The notes below the pieces were generated by a model. It did no database searches and had not been told where the DNA came from. It was given only the letters and a program-made list of their open reading frames with translations. From Desulfobacterales bacterium (GTDB lineage: Bacteria; Desulfobacterota; Desulfobacteria; Desulfobacterales; JAUWMJ01), in NCBI GenBank assembly GCA_030613225.1, contig JAUWMJ010000012.1, positions 1-16,997 of the forward strand: a stretch of DNA of 16,997 nt, read 5' to 3'. The position numbers and the translations under genes were made by a program. Shown one piece after another: positions 7,102 through 13,926 of this stretch (its first letter is position 1; each line of letters opens with the position of its first letter).

Positions 7102-7505
7102 GTTTTAGGATTTAAGTTTGTAAGCGTTCACAGAACGCTGAAATTAGAAAATAGAAATTGGAAATTTGGCTTTCATGCTTTTGATCTTTTATGTTTTTAC
7201 CACGGATTTGCACGGAAATTTCACAGATATTAAAAACTAAAATTCAGTATCTCTCCGTGAAACTCCGTGGTAAATATTTTTAAAAAAGCTAATTTATTAC
7301 TATTGCCTTATCAAAGTCGTGCCAGACCATATCTGATAATGCTTATGCCAGTTTGTATACATCCAACTCGTAAACTCGTTTCATCTCTTACAAATTTCTA
7401 CTTTCCAATTTCAAGTTTCAAGCCGTGAACGGCTACTTAAGTTTTAAGTCTCTATTAAAACAGATAATATCATTAACCTAAAACCTGAAACTTAACACCT
7501 AAAAC
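7102..7505. repeat. Four concentric inverted repeats (nested palindrome)
   Basis: This is most of the 469-nt gap between cbiD and the upstream membrane-protein gene. Arms from outside in: A 7102-7120 with 7487-7505 (GTTTTAGGATTTAAGTTTG, 16 of 19 after reverse complement); B 7120-7133 with 7423-7436 (GTAAGCGTTCACAG against CCGTGAACGGCTAC, imperfect); C 7140-7168 with 7391-7415 (GAAATTAGAAAATAG unit); D 7198-7218 with 7252-7272 (TACCACGGATTTGCACGG against the complement of CCGTGAAACTCCGTGGTA). The order A B C D D' C' B' A' is strictly symmetrical. Arm B equals the end of the 110-bp hairpin element found elsewhere in the window. No gene was found inside. Confidence 0.75.
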
Positions 7506-7538
7506 CTGATTAATTCGACTTTTACGTATTCATCAAAC

Positions 7539-8594
7539 TTATCCCAAATAATAATAAATCGTTCCCATAATGACAAGACTAACGACCCTGAAACCCTGGC
7601 CCATTAACAGCAACTGGGTTCCCATCTTCGGAGAAAAGATTCCGATATATCTTGGCAACTGATGACGCAGAGCACGAACGGGAAATGCAATAATATTTCC
7701 GATAAGCAGAGCTAAAACAGTCTGCTTTGTTGTAATTAACCCGGCATCAAGGAGCGCCCCTGCTGCTGCGAACCCTGAAGTAAACTCGGCAGCAAAACTT
7801 AAAATCACAACTGAAAGCGACTCAATCGGTATAAATGCTGTCACAAAATAGGAGGCAATCCAACTGCGCATAATGTTAAATATACCAGCGGCATTTATTA
7901 TAAAAACAATTATATAAACCGGAACAACATAAACCGTTATCCTGATAATGCGAGCAGGAAATTTTTCCTTTATCCTTTGGAAAAGTCCTTTTTCCAGCTT
8001 ATCGGACTCTTTAAAAGAGATTTGTTTTTTATTATTAAAATCCTGCGTTTGAATTGAAGGCCGCAGATGACCGTAAATAAGAAAAAGAATAGTTCTAAAA
8101 AGAGTCGCAGCAAAAGTTATAAGAAAATAAAGGGCTCCTGCAAATCCTGTAAGGGGCAATACAATAAAAACTGTAGTGGGTAAGTGAAGAAAAAAAGCCG
8201 GGAACTGATTCATAAAATTTGACAGAAAAAGCTGCTTTCGAGATATCTTGTTGTCTTTAAAGAAATCAAGAAGCATAGCATTTGCAGCAACGCCTGAGAA
8301 AAAAGCTGTTGTAAAAGCAGCACTGCACCTGTCTCCAAGATTACCAAATTTAAAGAAAGGCCTGGCCAGTGCTGCGAGCCCTTTTGTCCAGCCCGAAGCT
8401 TCAATTACCTGGCCGGCCACAAGTCCTGCTCCAATAAAAAGCATAAGACGTAAAAGTGGCCACAAAAGTTTTGACACTACTTTTTGCCCGCTGAGATCGT
8501 TAATAGTATATATTCCTATAAAGAGCACAGCAGCAGACAAAGTAAAGGATACTGTCAGCGATATGTATTTTGGCTTAGCCTCTTTATGTAACAT
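7539..8594 (-). CDS. Nucleoside-recognition (Gate) domain membrane protein in the B12 operon
   Basis: Polytopic inner-membrane protein of 351 residues, with hydrophobic segments near 12-31, 46-66, 130-170, 220-245, 255-290 and 295-350. A basic hydrophilic loop lies at about 180-215 (QTQDFNNKKQISFKESDKLEK). The repeated features GVAANAMLLDFF and FTSGFAAAGALLDAG, with a helix break, fit the Gate/nucleoside-recognition family (SpmA/SpmB/YjiH-like transport proteins). It overlaps the end of cbiL by 11 nt, so it is translationally coupled within the operon. Similar membrane proteins are recalled beside cobalamin genes of anaerobes; transport of cobalt, a corrinoid or a pathway metabolite is an inference, with no residue evidence for the substrate. 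Downstream lies the nested palindrome. Confidence 0.75.
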   Translation of the reverse strand: MLHKEAKPKYISLTVSFTLSAAVLFIGIYTINDLSGQKVVSKLLWPLLRLMLFIGAGLVAGQVIEASGWTKGLAALARPFFKFGNLGDRCSAAFTTAFFSGVAANAMLLDFFKDNKISRKQLFLSNFMNQFPAFFLHLPTTVFIVLPLTGFAGALYFLITFAATLFRTILFLIYGHLRPSIQTQDFNNKKQISFKESDKLEKGLFQRIKEKFPARIIRITVYVVPVYIIVFIINAAGIFNIMRSWIASYFVTAFIPIESLSVVILSFAAEFTSGFAAAGALLDAGLITTKQTVLALLIGNIIAFPVRALRHQLPRYIGIFSPKMGTQLLLMGQGFRVVSLVIMGTIYYYLG

Positions 8595-9309
8595 CTTTTT
8601 GTTTTGCGATAATCAAAGTCCAGTAATCCGGCTTTCTTTTGCCAAGCTTATCAATATCCCTGATGATTTCTTCTTCCTGATGCCCGCACTTTATAACTCC
8701 GACACTGCTTTCATAGACTCCGGTTTCATTTAGTGCAGAGTTAATATCTTCAACATTTCTGTATGCTTTTAGAAAAACCACGCATTCCGGTTTCACGGAA
8801 AGTTGCCTTAGATGTTCACCACCTCTGGCACCTGAAACAACCATGAGCGTTTCTTCACCTTCAACTAACGGCATGTTAAGACTTGATGCGGCTGCCTGGT
8901 ATGAAGTGATCCCTGGTATGTTTTTTACGTTCACGTGGGATGCGATCTTGCGAATATGCCCTAAAACATACCCATAAGTTGAATAGGTCATGCAATCCCC
9001 CAGTGTCAAAAAAGCAACATCTCTGCCGAGCTCGAGCTCTTTAATAATTGTCAGTGCATGATCTCTCCAAGCCTCATTAGTCTTTTTCTTATCTCTTGTC
9101 ATTGGAAAAGAGAGCATTCTTACGGGAGTTATTGCGGGAATATTAGGCTTTGCAATGCTCACCGCCAGGCTGTAACTGTTCTTCGTAGATGCTGCTGCAA
9201 AAACCACATCCACCTTGTTTAATATTTTTGAGGCTTTTATAGTGATCAGTTCCGGGTCACCAGGTCCTACCCCTATGCCGTATAAAGTTCCTGCTTTTTT
9301 TTTGTTCAT
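8584..9309 (-). CDS. cbiL: Cobalt-precorrin-2 C20-methyltransferase CbiL/CobI
   Basis: First peripheral SAM-dependent methylation after cobalt insertion (C20). The 241 residues are the usual length. Motifs are YGIGVGPGDPELITIKA at residues 10-26, VAFLTLGDCMTYSTYGY, NIPGITSYQAAASSLNMPL and the closing PDYWTLIIAKQKD. GAGGA precedes the ATG at 9309 by 4 nt, and the gap to cbiC is 10 nt. Residues 4-7 are coded by an A-rich run. The end overlaps the membrane-protein gene by 11 nt. Confidence 0.94.
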   Translation of the reverse strand: MNKKKAGTLYGIGVGPGDPELITIKASKILNKVDVVFAAASTKNSYSLAVSIAKPNIPAITPVRMLSFPMTRDKKKTNEAWRDHALTIIKELELGRDVAFLTLGDCMTYSTYGYVLGHIRKIASHVNVKNIPGITSYQAAASSLNMPLVEGEETLMVVSGARGGEHLRQLSVKPECVVFLKAYRNVEDINSALNETGVYESSVGVIKCGHQEEEIIRDIDKLGKRKPDYWTLIIAKQKDVT

Positions 9310-9319
9310 TATGTCCTCG

Positions 9320-9937
9320 TCACGAATTTAATAGAGCCAGTTTTGCCAGTGCATTCACCACACTGGCAGCAACATTGGAGCCGCCCTTTCTCCCAGTATT
9401 TGAAATATACGGATAATCAATTTCTACAAGTGCGGCTTTAGATTCCGCAGCATTTACAAAGCCTACGGGGAGCCCCACAATCAGAGCAGGTTTTGCTTTT
9501 TTATCCTTCACCAACTCTATAAGCCGCAAAAGGGCTGTGGGAGCATTCCCTATTACGTAAATACCGTCTTCCATATCAGATATTGCTGCGTCAACTGCTG
9601 CTTTTGCCCTGGTAACCCCGGTTTTTATTGCAATTCGGCCAACTTCGGGATCAGACATAAAACATTTTACTTCTGTGCCGAAGCTTTCAAGATCGCTTTT
9701 TCTGATTCCCACTCTTGCCATGTTGGTATCAGTGACGATCTTTTTTCCATTTCGTAATGCATTTATTCCACAGGATATGGCATCGGGATGAAAACGCACA
9801 GACCGGATATATTCAAAATCGGCTGTAGTATGGATCATCCGTCGCACTACAGACCACTTGTCAGAAGGAAAATCATGCCTGCCTGCCTCTTCATCGATTA
9901 TCTTAAAACTCAGGTCTTCAATTTCATCAGGTTTCAT
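9320..9937 (-). CDS. cbiC: Cobalt-precorrin-8 methylmutase CbiC/CobH
   Basis: Moves the methyl group from C11 to C12 to form cobyrinate. With the ATG at 9937 the protein has 205 residues, normal for CbiC. The family catalytic histidine lies in RRMIHTTADFEY (His36). Also typical are TDTNMARVGI, IGNAPTALLRLIEL, LIVGLPVGFVNAAESK and the glycine-rich end NTGRKGGSNVAASVVNAL. An extension to a TTG at 9994 would add 19 unrelated residues and run to within 11 nt of the hairpin element, so it is rejected. It is the first gene of the cluster. Only 67 nt separate it from the 110-bp hairpin element, so its promoter must lie there or within the element. Confidence 0.93.
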   Translation of the reverse strand: MKPDEIEDLSFKIIDEEAGRHDFPSDKWSVVRRMIHTTADFEYIRSVRFHPDAISCGINALRNGKKIVTDTNMARVGIRKSDLESFGTEVKCFMSDPEVGRIAIKTGVTRAKAAVDAAISDMEDGIYVIGNAPTALLRLIELVKDKKAKPALIVGLPVGFVNAAESKAALVEIDYPYISNTGRKGGSNVAASVVNALAKLALLNS

Positions 9938-10004
9938 AGATGGATTCTCTTTTCGTACCCGGTCACGCCCATTCGGAAGAGAAAGGTCGCACAATTTCCG
10001 TTCT

Positions 10005-10114
10005 GTAAGCGTTCAAAGGTGCTGCAGATGTGCGTGCTCAGGGCAATCAGCTATAGTCTGTTGCTATGCTGGTTGCCCTGAGCGCGTGCAGATGCGGTGC
10101 CTGTGAACGCTTAC
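10005..10114 (+). repeat. 110-bp hairpin element, copy 1
   Basis: Nearly perfect palindrome over its full 110 bp, bounded by GTAAGCGTTC and GAACGCTTAC. It folds into about 50 pairs with a 7-nt apical loop at element positions 53-59. On this strand seven pairs are G-T wobbles (for example 16/95, 17/94, 27/84, 31/80) and none are A-C; three positions are mismatched. The second copy (13802-13911, opposite strand) is 102/110 identical. The element fills almost all of the gap between divergent cbiC and rseC; the rseC ribosome site (10116-10122) begins one nucleotide after it. The base-pairing bias suggests function as RNA or single-stranded hairpin DNA. Confidence 0.85.
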
Positions 10115-10131
10115 CAAAGAGGTAAAGATAT

Positions 10132-10569
10132 TTGGCAACTGAAAGAGGCATAGTAATAAAGCTTGATTCCACAACTGCATGGGTGAAAACTACGAGAACC
10201 AGCGCCTGTGAAACATGCTCGGCAAAAAGCTCCTGCAATGCAGGGGAAAATGGCGAGGAAATGGAGGTGGAAGCTATAAATGAAGCGGGCGCTCAGGTTG
10301 GTGACAGAATTATTATCAGTATCGAAACAGCTTCGCTGCTTAAAGCTTCGTTTCTTCTTTACGTTTTTCCGATTTTGCTCATGATTGCAGGAGCAGTCAT
10401 CGGCCAGAAGGCGGGGCCTTTGCTTGATATAGATCCTTCTGCGTTTTCGGCTGCCGTCGGCTTTTTATTTTTCTTTATTTCTATCTGGTTCGTCAAATCA
10501 AGGGGAAACAGGATGGCTCGGAAAAATGAATACAAACCAAAAATTACAAGAATTTTAAGGCCGCGATGA
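10132..10569 (+). CDS. RseC/MucC-family membrane protein (SoxR-reducing type)
   Basis: 145 residues. The N-terminal half is soluble, with the family's cysteine cluster CETCSAKSSC at residues 24-33 and a GDRI-type beta segment. Two membrane helices follow at about 70-90 (LLKASFLLYVFPILLMIAGA) and 103-122 (AAVGFLFFFISIWF), then a basic tail. RseC proteins are inner-membrane partners of the Rnf/Rsx electron-transfer complex or of sigma-E control; which applies here is unknown. The start is TTG (10132) with AAAGAGG 9 nt upstream; an in-frame stop at 10123 leaves no other start. It is divergent from cbiC across the hairpin element, and no Rnf gene is in the window. Confidence 0.8.
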   Translation: MATERGIVIKLDSTTAWVKTTRTSACETCSAKSSCNAGENGEEMEVEAINEAGAQVGDRIIISIETASLLKASFLLYVFPILLMIAGAVIGQKAGPLLDIDPSAFSAAVGFLFFFISIWFVKSRGNRMARKNEYKPKITRILRPR

Positions 10570-10760
10570 TACCGGCATTTTCCAGCAGGTTTCCAATACA
10601 TACCGGACAACACTATTTAGTGTCTGAACGAAAAGCCCGGGTTTTAAATAAAATGAAAATAAAAACCACAAGATCTGAAAACAATTTAAATAAAGGCACA
10701 AAGGCAGACTTCCTGACTTCTGAATTCCGAATGTAAAAACAATTTCAAAGGTATATCAAA
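10570..10760. other. Intergenic gap before the PilZ gene
   Basis: About 190 nt without a supportable gene. It is AT-rich, with a short CACAAAGGCA fragment near 10697 that resembles the CACAAAG repeats at 1705. AAAGG at 10747-10751 is the ribosome site of the PilZ gene. No clear terminator or promoter was seen. Confidence 0.5.
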
Positions 10761-11246
10761 ATGGCCGAAAAAGTTTTTGTAACAGAAAACAACATGGCGG
10801 TATTTGAATGCCCGCAATGTAATAAAGGAAAGAGTGTAGATGTTTCCAGGTATAAGGATATCCGGCATGTTGTCAGGATAAAGGTAAAATGTCCGTGCGG
10901 ACACATCTATAAGGTTGTTCTGGAAAGAAGAAAACATTTCAGGAAAGATGTCAATTTTTCGGGTACATATACGCATGTTCTTCCCGATTATAACGAAGAC
11001 AAGGGTGGGATGACCGTAAAAGATCTGTCCCGCGCAGGCGTCAAAATCAAACTAAATATTGAGAAAGACTTCAAAATGGGAGATATTCTTTCCGTGGAAT
11101 TTCGCCTTAATGATAATCAAAGGTCATTAATTAAAAAGGATGGGGTAATAAGAAAAATATGCAATCTTTACTTGGGTCTTGAGTTTAATTCTCTAGATTC
11201 TTCTGATCCAAGTGATAAAGCTATAGGCTTTTATATGTTTGAATAA
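10761..11246 (+). CDS. PilZ-domain protein with Cys-pair N-terminus
   Basis: Probable cyclic-di-GMP receptor of 161 residues. The PilZ binding signature is complete: RKHFR (R57-x3-R61) in the N-terminal motif and DLSRAG (D88-x-S90-x2-G93) in the second. Before it, residues 14-50 contain CPQC (17/20) and CPC (44/46), a zinc-ribbon-like arrangement followed by a short strand. The protein has no enzymatic domain, so it is likely an adaptor that changes partner binding on sensing c-di-GMP. The ATG at 10761 has AAAGG 9 nt upstream. The gene stands alone between repeat-bearing gaps. Confidence 0.83.
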   Translation: MAEKVFVTENNMAVFECPQCNKGKSVDVSRYKDIRHVVRIKVKCPCGHIYKVVLERRKHFRKDVNFSGTYTHVLPDYNEDKGGMTVKDLSRAGVKIKLNIEKDFKMGDILSVEFRLNDNQRSLIKKDGVIRKICNLYLGLEFNSLDSSDPSDKAIGFYMFE

Positions 11247-11249
11247 AAG

Positions 11250-11479
11250 TCAGGTTCACAGTTCAAGGGTTCACGGTTCAAGGTTAGAGAGTGACCCGCC
11301 GGCCTCGCAAGCAAGCAAGAGCATTGCGGGCAGGTGAAAATTTAGCATTTTGTAGATATGACGTATGGCAGGCATCTGTCTATCGTTGCACAGGCGGGCG
11401 TGAATTTGCTCGAAAAGTTTACACCGTAAATATAAGGAGCACAAGTCGACCAACCGTGAACCGTGAACTATGAACCTGA
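11250..11479. repeat. Inverted GGTTCACGG-type repeat cassette
   Basis: The left arm (11250-11278, TCAGGTTCACAGTTCAAGG then GTTCACGGTT) and the right arm (11452-11479) are near-perfect reverse complements of about 28 nt. Each is built from GGTTCACGGTTCA-like direct repeats. They enclose about 173 nt, in which a 60-codon plus-strand frame (11291-11473) runs into the right arm; it has no ribosome site and is probably not a gene. The interior is richer in GC than its surroundings near 11294-11335 and contains CCCGC/GCGGG complementary stretches. The cassette fills most of the 327-nt gap between the PilZ gene and the glycosyltransferase. Confidence 0.7.
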
Positions 11480-11573
11480 CAACCTGAGTTAAAATAAAAG
11501 TTGCTAAAGATTTCGACGAATTATCCGATATAGTGTATAAGCCAGGCAAATTATTTATTCAAAGGAGCGAAAT

Positions 11574-12869
11574 ATGCATACCTGTAGTTACTGCGGAAAA
11601 ACACACAATGTCGGATTTATTTCAACACGCCTGGCAGGGACAGACGGTGTCTCTTTAGAGACGGATAAATGGGCGGATGTTTTTGAAAATGAAGGGTGCA
11701 GTTGTTTTTATTTTGCCGGAGAGCTTGACAGCACACCTGAATGTTCCTATCTGGTTGAAGAAGCGCACTTTAAACATCCGGATATAAGAGATATTTATAG
11801 AAAATGTTTCGGCGTCAGCAAAAGAGACAGAAAAACGACAGAAAAGATTTACGAATTAAAGATAATAATAAAGGATCACCTTTATAAGTTTATAGAAAAA
11901 TACAATATCGAGCTTTTAATTCCAGAAAACGCCTTGACCATTCCCCTAAACCTTCCCCTTGGAATTGCCCTTACACAGGTAATTTCCGAAACCGGAATAC
12001 CGACCATAGCACATCATCATGATTTTTTCTGGGAACGAAAGCATTTCCTGACAAACGCTGTCTGGGAATATCTAAACATGGCTTTTCCGCCCCATTTGCC
12101 CTCGATTGAACATGTAGTTATAAACTCCTCTGCTGATAATCAGTTAGGCCTGAGAACCGGCATTTCATCAACCATTATTCCGAATGTCATGGAATTTGAA
12201 AATCCGCCTCCTCCTGTTGATGAATATGCCTCGGACGTTCGCCAGTCTCTGGGTGTTGAAGATGATGAGCTTTTGATTTTACAGCCTACCCGTGTTGTTC
12301 AAAGGAAAGGGATTGAACATGCCATCGAGCTTGTCCACAGGCTGGGGATGAAAGCAAAGCTTGTTATTTCACATGCGTCAGGTGATGAAGGTTATGACTA
12401 TCAAAACAGGGTTAAGGAATATTCAAAACTGCTTGGTGTGGATACTGTTTTTGTTTCTGAAATTATTAATGAACGCAGGGGAAAAACCAAAGACGGCAGG
12501 AAGATTTACACCCTGGAAGATATATACCCCCACGCCGACCTTGTAACTTATCCATCCAACTTTGAAGGATTCGGTAATGCATTTTTAGAAGCTATTTACT
12601 TTCGTAAACCAATCGTTGTAAATACGTATTCGATTTATGCAATGGATATCAAGCCTAAAGGATTTTCGGTAGTTGAACTTGACGGATACGTCACAGAAAA
12701 AGCCATTCAGCAGACCAGACGGATTCTCGAAAATCCGGAACTTTGTGAAAGGATGGTTGAAAAAAACTACGAAATCGCCAGCCGTTGTTTTTCCTACAAA
12801 GTCCTGCGGAAGAAACTGAAAGCTTTAATCTTTGACTGCATTGCCTGCAGTCCCGGTGCAAATCTTTAA
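11574..12869 (+). CDS. GT-B glycosyltransferase (GT4 type), possibly mannosylglucosylglycerate-synthase-like
   Basis: 431-residue retaining GT-B enzyme. The N-terminal domain begins after a CSYCGKTH Cys pair with VGFISTRLAGTDGVSLET, a donor/acceptor loop typical of this subgroup, and has AHHHDFFWER near 155. The C-terminal nucleotide-sugar domain has PTRVVQRKG (R240, K245) and the EX7E motif FEGFGNAFLEA (E331 and E339). The N-terminal wording recalls mannosylglucosylglycerate synthases, which make a compatible solute, but I cannot confirm the substrate. It starts at 11574 with AAAGGAG and 6-nt spacing. It is followed, two codons after its stop, by the second nucleoside-recognition protein, so the two are probably one transcript. 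Confidence 0.82.
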   Translation: MHTCSYCGKTHNVGFISTRLAGTDGVSLETDKWADVFENEGCSCFYFAGELDSTPECSYLVEEAHFKHPDIRDIYRKCFGVSKRDRKTTEKIYELKIIIKDHLYKFIEKYNIELLIPENALTIPLNLPLGIALTQVISETGIPTIAHHHDFFWERKHFLTNAVWEYLNMAFPPHLPSIEHVVINSSADNQLGLRTGISSTIIPNVMEFENPPPPVDEYASDVRQSLGVEDDELLILQPTRVVQRKGIEHAIELVHRLGMKAKLVISHASGDEGYDYQNRVKEYSKLLGVDTVFVSEIINERRGKTKDGRKIYTLEDIYPHADLVTYPSNFEGFGNAFLEAIYFRKPIVVNTYSIYAMDIKPKGFSVVELDGYVTEKAIQQTRRILENPELCERMVEKNYEIASRCFSYKVLRKKLKALIFDCIACSPGANL

Positions 12870-12872
12870 TAA

Positions 12873-13805
12873 ATGGAGTCTAATCCAAACAGGCTTAAAA
12901 AAGGGCTTACATCCGGCATCACAAAAGGATGGAGTGGATTTGTCTGGATGCTCCGGATTATTATTCCCATCTCCTTTATAACTTCACTTTTAAGTTACAG
13001 CGGCTGGATGGATAGAATAGATTTCCTTTTGCAGCCTGTGATGAGTCTTTTGAATCTCCCATCAATGGCCGCTCTTCCGCTTCTTGTTGGAATGCTTACC
13101 GGAATTTACGGAGGCATAGCTTCCATGGTAATGCTTCCTTTGACCAGCGATCAAATGACACTTATTGCGGTTTTTCTTCTCATCTCCCACAACCTCGTCC
13201 AAGAGGGAATTGTTCAGGCCAAATCCGGTATTCATCCGTTAAAGGCAACACTTTTCCGACTCGCTGCCTCTGTAATTACGGTGATCATTGTTGCCGGGTT
13301 CCTCAAACCTGACACACTGGCTGTTATGTCGGAAGGCATGTCCAGGGTAGCAACCCAGCCATTAATGATCATACTGAAAAACTGGTTTATTGCCTCCTTT
13401 TATCTTTGCATTAAGATGTTTGTTATCATAATGGCCCTTATGATTCTTCTTGGAATAATGAAAAGTTTTAACATAATTCATTATATTGTCCGTGTGATAA
13501 GTCCTGTTTTAAAAGCAATGGGGCTGAAACAAAAAGTCGGCATTTTGTGGATTACTGCAGCAGTATTCGGGATTGCATATGGTGCGGCAGTAATAGTTGA
13601 AGAAGTAAAAGAAGGAAACTTTGACAGGCAGGAGCTTGAAAAACTTCATATCTCAATTGGAATCAACCATGCCATGGTCGAAGATCCGGCCCTTTTCTTA
13701 ACACTCGGACTAAATGCATTCTGGCTATGGGTCCCCAGACTTCTGACAGCCGTACTTGCCGTGCATCTCTTTATCCTCTGGCACAAGATAAAAAGCCGGT
13801 GGTAA
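12873..13805 (+). CDS. Nucleoside-recognition (Gate) domain membrane protein, second copy
   Basis: Integral membrane protein of 310 residues with about eight hydrophobic segments (roughly 25-43, 63-83, 86-110, 128-147, 165-190, 188-210, 228-245, 280-300). GMLTGIYGGIASMVML and the AAVFGIAYGAAVIVEE-type loop followed by INHAMVEDPALF are recurrent in the Gate-domain family. Transported substrate is unknown. It starts at 12873 directly after the tandem stop codons of the glycosyltransferase and lacks its own good Shine-Dalgarno, so it depends on coupling. Its TAA stop (13803-13805) is supplied by the first bases of the 110-bp hairpin element, suggesting that the element inserted at, or trimmed, the original C-terminus. 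Confidence 0.78.
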   Translation: MESNPNRLKKGLTSGITKGWSGFVWMLRIIIPISFITSLLSYSGWMDRIDFLLQPVMSLLNLPSMAALPLLVGMLTGIYGGIASMVMLPLTSDQMTLIAVFLLISHNLVQEGIVQAKSGIHPLKATLFRLAASVITVIIVAGFLKPDTLAVMSEGMSRVATQPLMIILKNWFIASFYLCIKMFVIIMALMILLGIMKSFNIIHYIVRVISPVLKAMGLKQKVGILWITAAVFGIAYGAAVIVEEVKEGNFDRQELEKLHISIGINHAMVEDPALFLTLGLNAFWLWVPRLLTAVLAVHLFILWHKIKSRW

Positions 13806-13911
13806 GCGTTCACAGGCACCGCATCTGCACGCGCTCAGTGCAACCAGCATAGCAGAAGACTATAGCTGGTCGCACTGAGCACGCACATATGCAGCACCTG
13901 TGAACGCTTAC
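13802..13911 (-). repeat. 110-bp hairpin element, copy 2 (opposite orientation)
   Basis: Same element as at 10005-10114, read on the minus strand; 8 differences in 110 positions. Relative to copy 1, element pair 38/73 is T-A instead of G-C (compensatory). Pair 41/70 is G-T instead of A-T, and pair 43/68 is C-G instead of T-G; both keep pairing. Pairs 12/99 and 23/88, mismatched in copy 1, are paired here. Two more differences (56, 57) fall in the loop. It overlaps the stop codon of the upstream gene and is followed after 15 nt by a heptamer array. Confidence 0.85.
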
Positions 13912-13926
13912 CGCGTAATATCCGGC

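Noticed and set aside
9938..9994. 19-residue N-terminal extension of CbiC from a TTG
   Set aside because: It makes the protein longer than the family, has no homologous sequence and begins only 11 nt from the hairpin element.
10005..10114. Terminal inverted repeats of a complete insertion sequence
   Set aside because: No transposase frame lies next to either copy; the element is only 110 bp and palindromic throughout.
11291..11473. 60-codon ORF inside the inverted GGTTCACGG cassette
   Set aside because: No Shine-Dalgarno, and its end is coded by the repeat arm; the composition looks non-coding.
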